Shown: positions 1-9,079 of the stretch, piece by piece
How positions within the stretch are numbered: the first letter of the stretch is position 1
Layout of the letters: each line of letters begins with the position of its first letter
Assembly (NCBI GenBank): GCA_963696075.1
Contig: CAVOJD010000006.1
Span: 682,001-746,000, forward strand
Origin: CAJQQK01 sp963696075
GTDB taxonomy: Bacteria > Pseudomonadota > Alphaproteobacteria > Rhizobiales > Hyphomicrobiaceae
Length of the DNA: 64,000 nucleotides
Reading direction: 5' to 3'
The notes under the pieces: generated by a model
Databases searched by the model: none
The model's input: the letters and a program-made list of their open reading frames with translations, nothing else
What the model was told of the DNA's origin: nothing
Translations under genes and position numbers: made by a program

Positions 1-2632
1 GCTATACGCTCTCGACACCGCCGGCCAACGGCACGGTCGCCCTCAACCCGGACGGCACGTTCACCTATACCCCGGACCCCGACTTCAACGGCTCGGACCC
101 CTTCACGGTCACGGTTGACGACGGCAACGGCGGCACCATCGACGTCACGGTTCCGGTCTCCGTCGGCGCCGTCAACGACGACCCCGTCGGCTCGGCGGCC
201 CCGCTGACGCCGAACGAGGACACACCGGCGACCGGCGCGATCACCGCCACCGATCCCGATGGCGATCCGCTGACGTACACGCTCTCGACCCCGCCCGCCA
301 ACGGCACGGTCACGCTGAACCCGGACGGCACGTTCTCCTACACGCCGGACGCCGACTACAACGGCTCGGATGACTTCGTCGTCACGGTCGACGACGGCAA
401 CGGCGGCACGGTCGACGTCACGGTTCCGGTCACGGTCGCAGCCGTCAATGACGATCCGACCGCCTCCGCCGCCCCCCTGACACCGCTCGAGGACACGCCC
501 GCAACCGGCGCCATCACCGCAACCGACGTGGACGGCGATCCGCTGAGCTATACGCTCTCGACACCGCCGGCCAACGGCACCGTCGCCCTCAATCCGGACG
601 GCACGTTCACCTATACGCCGGACCCCGGCTTCAACGGCTCGGACCCGTTCACGGTCACGGTTGACGACGGCAACGGCGGCACCATCGACGTCACGGTCCC
701 GGTCTCCGTCGGCGCCGTCAACGACGACCCCGTCGCCTCCGCCGCCCCGCTGACGCCGAACGAGGACACGCCGGCGACCGGTGCGATCACCGCCACCGAT
801 CCCGACGGCGATCCGCTGACGTACACGCTCTCGACCCCGCCGGCCAACGGCACGGTCACGCTCAACCCGGACGGCACCTTCTCCTACACGCCGGACCCCG
901 ACTACAACGGCTCGGATGATTTCGTCGTCACCGTCGACGACGGCAACGGCGGCACGGTCGACGTCACGGTTCCGGTCACCGTCGCAGCCGTCAATGACGA
1001 TCCGACCGCCTCCGCGGCCCCCCTGACACCGCTCGAGGACACACCGGCCACCGGTGCGGTGATTGCCACCGACGTGGACGGCGATCCGCTGAGCTATACG
1101 CTCTCGACGCCGCCGGCCAACGGCACCGTCGCCCTCAACCCGGACGGCACGTTCACCTATACGCCGGACCCCGGCTTCAACGGCTCGGATCCCTTCACGG
1201 TCACGGTGGACGACGGCAACGGCGGCACCATCGACGTGACGGTTCCGGTCTCCGTCGGCGCCGTCAACGACGACCCCGTCGGCTCCACCACGCCGCTGAC
1301 GCCGACCGAAGACACCCCGGCGACCGGTGCGATCACCGCCACCGATCCCGATGGCGATCCGCTGACGTACACGCTCTCGACCCCGCCGGCCAACGGCACG
1401 GTGACGCTCAACCCGGACGGCACGTTCTCCTACACGCCGGACCCCGACTACAACGGCTCGGATGATTTCGTCGTCACCGTCGATGACGGCAACGGCGGCA
1501 CGGTCGACGTCACGGTTCCGGTCACCGTCGCAGCCGTCAATGACGATCCGACCGCCTCCGCGGCCCCGCTGACACCGCTCGAGGACACACCGGCCACCGG
1601 CGCGGTGATTGCCACCGACGTGGACGGCGATCCGCTGAGCTATACGCTCTCGACACCGCCGGCCAACGGCACCGTCGCCCTCAACCCGGACGGCACGTTC
1701 ACCTATACGCCGGACCCCGGCTTCAACGGCTCGGACCCGTTCACGGTCACGGTTGACGATGGCAACGGCGGCACCATCGACGTCACGGTTCCGGTCTCCG
1801 TCGGCGCCGTCAACGACGACCCCGTCGGCTCGGCGGCGCCGCTGACGCCGAACGAGGACACACCGGCGACCGGTGCGATCACCGCCACCGATCCCGATGG
1901 CGATCCGCTGACGTACACGCTCTCGACCCCGCCGGCCAACGGCACGGTCACGCTCAACCCGGACGGCACGTTCTCCTACACGCCGGACCCCGACTACAAC
2001 GGCTCGGATGATTTCGTCGTCACGGTTGACGACGGCAACGGCGGCACGGTCGACGTCACGGTTCCGGTCACCGTCGCAGCCGTCAATGACGATCCGACCG
2101 CCTCCGCGGCTCCTCTGACACCTCTCGAGGACACACCGGCCACCGGCGCGATCACCGCCACCGACGTGGACGGCGATCCGCTGAGCTATACGCTCTCGAC
2201 CCCGCCGGCCAACGGCACCGTCGCCCTCAACCCGGACGGCACATTCACCTATACGCCGGACCCCGGCTTCAACGGCTCCGATCCGTTCACGGTCACGGTT
2301 GACGATGGCAACGGCGGCACCATCGACGTCACGGTCCCGGTCTCCGTCGGCGCCGTCAACGACGACCCCGTCGGCTCGGCGGCTCCGCTGACGCCGACCG
2401 AGGACACACCCGCGACCGGTGCGATCACCGCCACCGATCCCGACGGCGATCCGCTGACGTACACGCTCTCGACCCCGCCGGCCAACGGCACGGTCACGCT
2501 CAACCCGGACGGCACATTCACCTACACGCCGGACCCCGACTACAACGGCTCGGATGATTTCGTCGTCACGGTTGACGACGGCAACGGCGGCACGGTCGAC
2601 GTCACGGTTCCGGTCACGGTCGCCGCCGTCAA
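1..2632 (+). repeat. 546-bp tandem super-repeats inside the adhesin gene
   Basis: The coding DNA repeats with a 546-bp period. Each period encodes two different modules of about 91 residues, one with DPGFNGSDPF and one with DPDYNGSDDF. Equivalent points fall at about 65, 611, 1157, 1703 and 2249. Copies differ at only a few bases, including synonymous ones, which suggests recent duplication or gene conversion. Downstream modules (about 3000-3530) are more diverged. Copy number is likely to vary between strains and may be miscounted in an assembly. Confidence 0.93.
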
Positions 2633-5600
2633 TGACATGCCTGAGGCCGGTGTCGACATCTCGAACACGGTGACCGAGGACACGCCCCTCACCGTCGATG
2701 CCGCCAGTGGCCTGCTCTCCGGAGCCAGCGACATCGACGGCGATCCGCTGACGGTCTCCGGTTTCACCGTGGCTGGTGAGCCAGGTCCCTTCGTCATCGG
2801 GACGCCCTACACCATTGCCGGCGTCGGCGACGTGACGCTCAACCCGGACGGGTCCTATGAGTTTGCCCCGGCGCTCGACTACACCGGCCCGGTGCCGCCG
2901 ATCACCTACACCGTCGACGATGGCGCTGGCGGCACCGACACCGCGACACTGGCGCTCGCCGTTTCCGGCACCAACGACACGCCGGTCGCCTCCGCCGTCC
3001 CGCTGACGCCGACCGAGGACACCCCCGCGACCGGTGCGATCACCGCCACCGATGCGGACGGCGATCCCCTCACCTTTACGCTCTCGACGCCACCGGCCAA
3101 CGGCACCGTGACGCTCAATCCGGACGGTACGTTCTCCTACACGCCGGACCCCGACTACAATGGTTCGGATGACTTCGTCGTCACCGTTGACGATGGCAAC
3201 GGCGGCACGGTCGATGTCACGGTTCCGGTGACGGTCGCAGCCGTCAATGACGATCCCGTCGTCTCGGCCGCCCCGCTCGCACCGGCCGAGGATACGCCTG
3301 CGACCGGTGCAATCATCGCAACCGACGTGGACGGCGATCCGCTCACCTTTACACTCACGACGCCGCCGGCCAACGGCACAGTGGCGCTCAACCCGGACGG
3401 GACGTTCACCTATACGCCTGATCCTGACTTCAACGGCTCGGACCCGTTCACGGTCACGGTGGACGACGGCAATGGTGGCACCATCGACGTTACGGTCCCG
3501 GTCAGTGTTGCACCGGTCAATGACAACCCCGAGGCCGGCGCCGATACGTCCAACACCGCGACCGAGGACACGCCCCTCACCGTGGATGCCGCCAGTGGCC
3601 TCCTCGCGGGCGCCAGCGACGTCGACGGCGATCCGCTGACGATCTCGGAGTTCACGATTGCCGGTGAGGCCGGGCCATTCGTCGTCGGGACGCCCTACAC
3701 CATTGCCGGCGTCGGCGATGTGACACTCAACGCCGATGGCTCCTATGCCTTCGTGCCGGTGGCTGACTACGACGGACCGGTACCGCCCATCACGTACACC
3801 GTCTCCGATGGCGTTGGCGGCACCGATACCGCGACACTGACGCTTGCCATCACAGGCACCAATGACGTGCCGGAAGCCGGCGCGCCCGTCATCAACGCCC
3901 TGCGCGAGGGCACCACGCTCTCCGTGCCGGCAGCGGCAGGACTGCTGTCAGGCGCAAGCGACGTCGATGGCAATCCACTTGCCATCACCGCATATGAGAT
4001 TGACGGCATCGCGGGCACGCAAGCCCCGGGCACGTGGGTCACCATGCCGGGCGTCGGCGACCTTCTTATCAACGAGGACGGAAGCTATATCTTCACACCG
4101 TTCTCAGGCTACTTCGGCCCTGTGCCGGCCATCACGTATACCGTCGAGGACGACAGCGGCGCCGCTGATACATCGACCCTGACGTTGGCGCTGACGCCGA
4201 CGCCGCGCGTCATTGGTGCCGATGCCGATGGCGATGGTGTCGGCGATGGCGACGACATCGACGATGACAACGACGGCATCCTCGACGTCCATGAGGGCCA
4301 CGTCCTCGTATCGAACGCCATCACCGGTGAATCCGGCGGGGATTTCGGCACCACCACCGCCTATCGTGATCTCGAAACGCCGCCGGGCGGAACCTACAGT
4401 TACGCACCTGGCACAAATGCTGGTTATCCCGTGGGCACTTATGCCATCGTAAGCCGTAATCTGGTCGCGGATTGGCATGATCTTGCAATCGATCTTGCCG
4501 GCAACACCACGGGCGCAGACGATGACGCCTTCCTCATCGTCAATGGTTCGACCGTCCAGGGCACATTCTATACCCAGACCATCACCGTGCCGACCAACGC
4601 CAATGTGAACTACGGTCTTGATGCGAGAACCTGGGCCCAGGCCGCCAACGTTGCTGACGGGCCGCCGAACCTTGCGATGCAGATATGGGACGCGGCAGAA
4701 ACCACCCTGCTGGCCCAGACGACGACCGGCGCCATCACCGATAACGCCAGCTGGGTCACGACAAGCAGCGTGTTCAACACCGGCGCCAATACCGAAGTCG
4801 TCATGCGCGTGGTCAATCTGTCGACCCAGTCGAGTGGTAACGATTTCGCGATTGATAACCTCAAGTTCGAGATCGACATCCCAGCCAACTACACCAACGC
4901 CGATAGTGATGGCGACGGCGTCTTCGATCATCTCGACCTCGACAGCGACGACGACGGCATCACCGACAACGTCGAAGCCCAGACGACGGCAGGCTACATC
5001 GCCCCGTCGGGTACGGGACCAGCGATGAACGATGTCGATGGTGACGGCCTCGATGATGTCTACGATGCATCATTGATGGGCGCAGAGGGCTCGCTCGGTC
5101 TGACCCCGGTCGACACCGACAGCGACGGCACCGCCGACTACCTCGATAGCGATTCGGACAACGATGGCCTCGACGACGTTGTCGAGCGCGGCGATGGTCA
5201 ACCAACCAGCGTCACGTCGACGACCGATACTGATGGCGACGGCCTGCTCGACATCTTCGAAGGCGCTTCCGTCAGCGATGACTTCGACGTCAACGATGAC
5301 AACCGGACGGCCTCGACGTTGAACCTGGCAGGCGTCCCGTCCCTGGCGGCGGACGGTTCCAACGCCGTGCCACTCGAGACCAACCTCGATTTCCGCAACG
5401 TCAACCGTCCTCCGGTGGACCTCGATGATGTCAACGACGTCACCGAGGACACGCCCATCGTCATCGATGCCGCATCGGGACTTCTCGCCGGTGCCAGCGA
5501 TCCGGACGGCGATCCGTTGGCGCTCAGCGACTTCACCATCGCAGGTGAAGCCGGACCGTTCACACTCGGCACACCCTATACGATCGCCGGTGTCGGTGAC

Positions 5601-7286
5601 GTGACGGTCAACGCCGACGGGTCCTACATGTTTGCCCCGGCGCCCGACTATATCGGCCCGGTGCCCGTGATCACCTACACGTTGGTCGACGGCAACGGCG
5701 GCTCGGATACCTCGACGCTGACACTGACCATGGTGCCGGTGAACGATCCCCCGGTCGATCCTGACGATGTCAACGACGTCATCGAGGACACACCACGCGT
5801 CGTCGATGCGGCAGCCGGCCTGCTGGCGGGCGCAGCCGATGTCGATGGTGATCCGCTCGCGATCACCGGTTATGAGATCGCGGGCTACATCGGCACCCAG
5901 CCGGTCGACGTGCCGGTAGCGATCCCCGATATCGGCGAAATCACCATCAATAGCGATGGCAGCTACACCTTTGCCCCGGCCGCGAACTACGTCGGTCCGA
6001 TCCCCGTCATCACGTACACGGTGGCCGACGGCAACGGCGGCACCGACACCTCGACGCTGACGCTCGCGATGCAAGGGGTCAACGATGTGCCCGTTGCCGG
6101 CACCCTCGAAGATCAAGGCGGATGGGACTCGACCTCTCTCAAGCCTTACACGGTTGCCGCCGCCTTCACCGACGCCGATGGCGACGCGCTGACCTTCTCG
6201 CTGACCGGTGCAACGCCGTCGTGGCTGACGATCAATCCGGCGAGCGGCGAGATCCTCGGAACCCCGCCGTCTGATGCATCACAGCTCTCCAACATGGGCC
6301 AGCCGGGCGTCTATGAGGTAACCGTCACGGCGACCGACCCATCGGGCACGGCGGCGACGGCGGCCTACATGCTGCAGATCGTCAATATTCCACCGGTCGC
6401 CTACCACGATGGCGAGCACGACACACCGGAGGGCGTCGGCATCACACTGCAGGTGCTCGACAATGACGTCGATCCCGACGGCGATACGATCCGCGTGACC
6501 GGCGCCGAAAGCCCGGACGGGAAGGTCACTGTGAATGACGACGGCTCGATTTACTTCGAGGGAACCCCCGGCTTCGTCGGATGGACGACGGTGACCTACG
6601 ACATCACCGATGATCAAGGTGGCACATCGAGCGCTTCCTTCGATATTCACATCGATCCGGCAATCGCGCCGGGCACGCCCGAAGACCCCGAAGGGCCGCA
6701 GCAGGTGGTTGCGATCATGACGCCGACCGAGGGCGTTGACGGTGCCATTCTCCAAACCTCCCAGGAGATTACCGAGATCTGGCAGCGCGAGGAATCGGAT
6801 CGCTCACAAGGCGTGACAAGATCCTCGATCAACGCGGGATTCACGGGGTATTCGATGCGCTTCGGCGGGCCGGGTTCCGGCGCGGACCTCGAAGGAAGCG
6901 GTATCGAGATCGAAACGATGTCCGACCGCTTCGTCCTGTCGCTTGGCATCAAGCCAGTTCAGAGCGGGGTGCTCTCGGGTGCCAGTTTCGAGGTGCGAAT
7001 GGCCGACGGCAGCCCGCTGCCGTCCTGGTTGGAGTGGCGCTCATCCTCCCTCATTCAAGGGCGGGTACCGGCAGATATCGAAAACCTTGATCTGATGATC
7101 AAGCAGACGCTTCCCGATGGCCAGACGATCATCAACAAGTGGCGCGTCAAGACGTTGACGGGCGAAATCGTCGAGCTTGCCGATCGACGGGCTGAACTGC
7201 CGGCCGATCTCACGAGCCAGGACAGCCAGTCATTGTCGGATGAGAATGTCGATCGGCTCTATCGCGTCCTCGACGCCGCGGAATAG
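1..7286 (+). CDS. Giant tandem cadherin-like repeat protein (5' end outside window)
   Basis: The reading frame is open from base 3 to a TAG at 7284-7286, so about 2427 residues of a larger protein are visible and the true start lies upstream. It begins with alternating modules of about 91 residues containing EDTPATGAI, DGDPL, NPDGTF and VTVDDGNGG, the pattern of cadherin-like (tandem-95/VCBS-type) domains. Longer related modules with EDTPLTVDAASGLL follow (about 2640-4200 and 5400-6080). Between them are aspartate-rich thrombospondin type 3-like calcium motifs (about 4203-4290 and 4900-5270) flanking a beta-sandwich-like insert. The 3' part has a dystroglycan/He_PIG-like domain (6095-6390), a last cadherin-like domain and a C-terminal region of about 210 residues. 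Such proteins are normally exported adhesins or biofilm matrix proteins that need calcium. I see no RTX nonapeptides, so the export route is not shown. Confidence 0.9.
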   Translation, partial: YTLSTPPANGTVALNPDGTFTYTPDPDFNGSDPFTVTVDDGNGGTIDVTVPVSVGAVNDDPVGSAAPLTPNEDTPATGAITATDPDGDPLTYTLSTPPANGTVTLNPDGTFSYTPDADYNGSDDFVVTVDDGNGGTVDVTVPVTVAAVNDDPTASAAPLTPLEDTPATGAITATDVDGDPLSYTLSTPPANGTVALNPDGTFTYTPDPGFNGSDPFTVTVDDGNGGTIDVTVPVSVGAVNDDPVASAAPLTPNEDTPATGAITATDPDGDPLTYTLSTPPANGTVTLNPDGTFSYTPDPDYNGSDDFVVTVDDGNGGTVDVTVPVTVAAVNDDPTASAAPLTPLEDTPATGAVIATDVDGDPLSYTLSTPPANGTVALNPDGTFTYTPDPGFNGSDPFTVTVDDGNGGTIDVTVPVSVGAVNDDPVGSTTPLTPTEDTPATGAITATDPDGDPLTYTLSTPPANGTVTLNPDGTFSYTPDPDYNGSDDFVVTVDDGNGGTVDVTVPVTVAAVNDDPTASAAPLTPLEDTPATGAVIATDVDGDPLSYTLSTPPANGTVALNPDGTFTYTPDPGFNGSDPFTVTVDDGNGGTIDVTVPVSVGAVNDDPVGSAAPLTPNEDTPATGAITATDPDGDPLTYTLSTPPANGTVTLNPDGTFSYTPDPDYNGSDDFVVTVDDGNGGTVDVTVPVTVAAVNDDPTASAAPLTPLEDTPATGAITATDVDGDPLSYTLSTPPANGTVALNPDGTFTYTPDPGFNGSDPFTVTVDDGNGGTIDVTVPVSVGAVNDDPVGSAAPLTPTEDTPATGAITATDPDGDPLTYTLSTPPANGTVTLNPDGTFTYTPDPDYNGSDDFVVTVDDGNGGTVDVTVPVTVAAVNDMPEAGVDISNTVTEDTPLTVDAASGLLSGASDIDGDPLTVSGFTVAGEPGPFVIGTPYTIAGVGDVTLNPDGSYEFAPALDYTGPVPPITYTVDDGAGGTDTATLALAVSGTNDTPVASAVPLTPTEDTPATGAITATDADGDPLTFTLSTPPANGTVTLNPDGTFSYTPDPDYNGSDDFVVTVDDGNGGTVDVTVPVTVAAVNDDPVVSAAPLAPAEDTPATGAIIATDVDGDPLTFTLTTPPANGTVALNPDGTFTYTPDPDFNGSDPFTVTVDDGNGGTIDVTVPVSVAPVNDNPEAGADTSNTATEDTPLTVDAASGLLAGASDVDGDPLTISEFTIAGEAGPFVVGTPYTIAGVGDVTLNADGSYAFVPVADYDGPVPPITYTVSDGVGGTDTATLTLAITGTNDVPEAGAPVINALREGTTLSVPAAAGLLSGASDVDGNPLAITAYEIDGIAGTQAPGTWVTMPGVGDLLINEDGSYIFTPFSGYFGPVPAITYTVEDDSGAADTSTLTLALTPTPRVIGADADGDGVGDGDDIDDDNDGILDVHEGHVLVSNAITGESGGDFGTTTAYRDLETPPGGTYSYAPGTNAGYPVGTYAIVSRNLVADWHDLAIDLAGNTTGADDDAFLIVNGSTVQGTFYTQTITVPTNANVNYGLDARTWAQAANVADGPPNLAMQIWDAAETTLLAQTTTGAITDNASWVTTSSVFNTGANTEVVMRVVNLSTQSSGNDFAIDNLKFEIDIPANYTNADSDGDGVFDHLDLDSDDDGITDNVEAQTTAGYIAPSGTGPAMNDVDGDGLDDVYDASLMGAEGSLGLTPVDTDSDGTADYLDSDSDNDGLDDVVERGDGQPTSVTSTTDTDGDGLLDIFEGASVSDDFDVNDDNRTASTLNLAGVPSLAADGSNAVPLETNLDFRNVNRPPVDLDDVNDVTEDTPIVIDAASGLLAGASDPDGDPLALSDFTIAGEAGPFTLGTPYTIAGVGDVTVNADGSYMFAPAPDYIGPVPVITYTLVDGNGGSDTSTLTLTMVPVNDPPVDPDDVNDVIEDTPRVVDAAAGLLAGAADVDGDPLAITGYEIAGYIGTQPVDVPVAIPDIGEITINSDGSYTFAPAANYVGPIPVITYTVADGNGGTDTSTLTLAMQGVNDVPVAGTLEDQGGWDSTSLKPYTVAAAFTDADGDALTFSLTGATPSWLTINPASGEILGTPPSDASQLSNMGQPGVYEVTVTATDPSGTAATAAYMLQIVNIPPVAYHDGEHDTPEGVGITLQVLDNDVDPDGDTIRVTGAESPDGKVTVNDDGSIYFEGTPGFVGWTTVTYDITDDQGGTSSASFDIHIDPAIAPGTPEDPEGPQQVVAIMTPTEGVDGAILQTSQEITEIWQREESDRSQGVTRSSINAGFTGYSMRFGGPGSGADLEGSGIEIETMSDRFVLSLGIKPVQSGVLSGASFEVRMADGSPLPSWLEWRSSSLIQGRVPADIENLDLMIKQTLPDGQTIINKWRVKTLTGEIVELADRRAELPADLTSQDSQSLSDENVDRLYRVLDAAE

Positions 7287-7293
7287 AAATAAT

Positions 7294-7332
7294 TGCTTCG
7301 TGCCGATAGCTCGCTGTTATCGGCACGAAGCA
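7294..7332 (+). terminator. Hairpin terminator after the adhesin gene
   Basis: A perfect 15-bp inverted repeat (arms 7294-7308 and 7318-7332, 9-nt loop) lies 8 bases after the adhesin stop codon. There is no T-run after it, so it may act as a transcript-stabilising 3' hairpin rather than a classic intrinsic terminator. The DNA after about 7430 becomes AT-rich, as expected for a promoter region before the PilZ gene. Confidence 0.75.
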
Positions 7333-7561
7333 TGATGCGGCTTAGGCTCAGGAGTGTTCTAACCTGCGCCCCAAGGAGCGTGTTCCGGGGAATTCATCGC
7401 CTTGCCGGATGAGCCGTCATGCCATGACAGCTCAACAGTTTATTTTATCGAATGCCGGTTTGCTGAAAATTTTATCGAAATTTGTATGAAAAACGTGTCG
7501 CTTGCTAAGGCTCGGATTATTACTTCTCATATATTGAAAGAGCACTTGGTATTTTTAGATA

Positions 7562-7921
7562 GTGGCAAAATCAATGGCAGTGATCGATCATCACGATCGT
7601 CGGCTTTTCGGGCGCAGGAGACTGACGATCCATGCGTGGGTGCTGTTTGGACGGCACCGTGAAGCGTGTGTAATCCGAAATCTTTCCGAGCAGGGCGCAC
7701 TCATCGAATTTGATGCCGCACCGCCACCTGCGAACAATATGCGCCTTGTGGTCGATTTCGAGGATTTCGACGTCGAGTGCGATGTGCGCCATCGCAGCCG
7801 CCGCGCGCTGGGTCTCTATTTCAGACCAAAGAAAATCGAGCCCGCAGCCAAAACCGGACCGACGGGCACCGAACTCGCCCATCAGATCCGCGCGTTGTGG
7901 CAGCACGCGCAAAAAGACTGA
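7562..7921 (+). CDS. PilZ domain protein (cyclic di-GMP binding)
   Basis: A 119-residue protein with the two PilZ signature elements: an arginine-rich motif near residues 12-20 (RRLFGRRR) and NLSEQGA about 25 residues later (consensus D/NxSxxG). PilZ domains bind cyclic di-GMP and usually control motility, secretion or surface polymers. The short length means it is a single-domain receptor. The start shown is GTG at 7562; ATG at 7574 is an equally good choice and neither has a strong ribosome binding site. A longer overlapping frame from 7402 has no recognisable features and is probably not coding. Its position after the giant adhesin suggests, without proving, a link to surface attachment. 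Confidence 0.82.
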   Translation: MAKSMAVIDHHDRRLFGRRRLTIHAWVLFGRHREACVIRNLSEQGALIEFDAAPPPANNMRLVVDFEDFDVECDVRHRSRRALGLYFRPKKIEPAAKTGPTGTELAHQIRALWQHAQKD

Positions 7922-7950
7922 AGCGCCTCAACCATGACGCATAGGCGGGA

Positions 7951-8829
7951 TCAGGTCCGCGCCGCGGCGCCGTCAGTGCTGGTGTCGGCATCCTTGTAAT
8001 AGATCTTGCGCTGCTCTTCGTCGGCCCTTTTGTGGTAGGCGAGAGCTGCCGGATCAAAGTCGCGTTCCGGTCTGGGTTCCAATTCGAAATTCCCGAATTC
8101 ATCGACGCCGCGCACCAGTGAGGCGCAGTCCCAGTCGGCGCGCACCTGTTTCGCGGATGTCGGGATATAGCGGATGCCGATCCCGATCCGTCGATCGCTT
8201 GACCGGTTGGGGTCTGAGGCATGCGCCAGGCGATAATCGAACAGCGCGACCTCGCCGGGCTGCAGTTCCATGTTCACGGCTTTCGTCTCGTCGACGTTCA
8301 TGATCGTCTGCCCGCGCGTGAGCATGTTGTCAGCTTCCCAGGTGTCGACATGTTCGAGGTCGGGCCCCTTGTGCGAGCCGGGCAGCAGGCGGATGCAGCC
8401 GCTCTCAAGTGTTGCCGGTGAGAGCGCGAGCCACGCGGTGACCAGCTTGTCCGTCTCCACGCCCCAGTAGTTGCTGTCCTGGTGCCACGACACATAGCTC
8501 GTCGTGCCGGCTTCCTTGATGAACCAGTGCGTCGTCCACACCATGATGTTCGGCCCGATCAACGGCTCGACCGCATCGAGCAGGCGCGGGTCGCGAATGG
8601 CATCGGCGAGCCACTTGAATATGAGGTGGCTCTTGAAGCGATAGGACCCCTGGAACGGATCGCCCGGTCGCGGCCGGTCCTCGCGAAAGATCGGCCCGCG
8701 CTCGGCCTCTTCCCCTTCGAGTGCGCCGCGCAGCGCACGCGCTTCCTCCTTGGTAAAGATCGGCACGGGCGAATAGTAGCCCTCCTCCCAGTATTGCGAG
8801 ATCGCCTTGTCGTCGAGGTGTGCTGGCAT
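7951..8829 (-). CDS. Phytanoyl-CoA dioxygenase (PhyH) family protein
   Basis: A 292-residue Fe(II)/2-oxoglutarate dioxygenase of the PhyH family. The iron-binding HxD is H116-Q-D118 (in SWHQDSNYW), the distal histidine is H203 (LAHASDPN), and an arginine that would hold 2-oxoglutarate follows in RIGIGIRY near 214-220. Length and motif spacing fit the family. The substrate cannot be told from sequence; family members hydroxylate lipids, secondary metabolites or small acids. It is the last gene read on the minus strand here, facing the PilZ gene, and is transcribed away from the CoA-transferase gene. Confidence 0.88.
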   Translation of the reverse strand: MPAHLDDKAISQYWEEGYYSPVPIFTKEEARALRGALEGEEAERGPIFREDRPRPGDPFQGSYRFKSHLIFKWLADAIRDPRLLDAVEPLIGPNIMVWTTHWFIKEAGTTSYVSWHQDSNYWGVETDKLVTAWLALSPATLESGCIRLLPGSHKGPDLEHVDTWEADNMLTRGQTIMNVDETKAVNMELQPGEVALFDYRLAHASDPNRSSDRRIGIGIRYIPTSAKQVRADWDCASLVRGVDEFGNFELEPRPERDFDPAALAYHKRADEEQRKIYYKDADTSTDGAAART

Positions 8830-9079
8830 GATGCGTCTCCTGAAAATGACGGGTCAATCATTTGGGAATGGGAATGCGCAGTAACTCTGAAAGCTAGGGT
8901 CTTGCCGGTCGCCTTGTCAAAGCAAGCCACGTGCGGCTCGATCACGAGAGCGATCACCGCCCGCCGGCGCCGCCGCGCTCATCAGGCATCTGCTCGCGCC
9001 CGCCCGAAAGATATGTAAATTGCGCTGAGACCGCCGCCCCGCCCGACTGCTTTAAGCGCCAACCCGAGGACAGCCATCG

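Noticed and set aside
65..2521. Series of 85-90 residue minus-strand reading frames with 546-bp spacing
   Set aside because: They are exact antisense shadows of the adhesin repeats, with serine/valine-rich composition imposed by the sense codons.
4104..6116. Long minus-strand frames (275 and 348 residues) under the adhesin gene
   Set aside because: Antisense to an evident coding sequence, rich in I/D/R without domain features.
7402..7662. 86-residue plus-strand frame overlapping the PilZ start
   Set aside because: It becomes a shadow of the PilZ gene and its first part is AT-rich promoter-like DNA.
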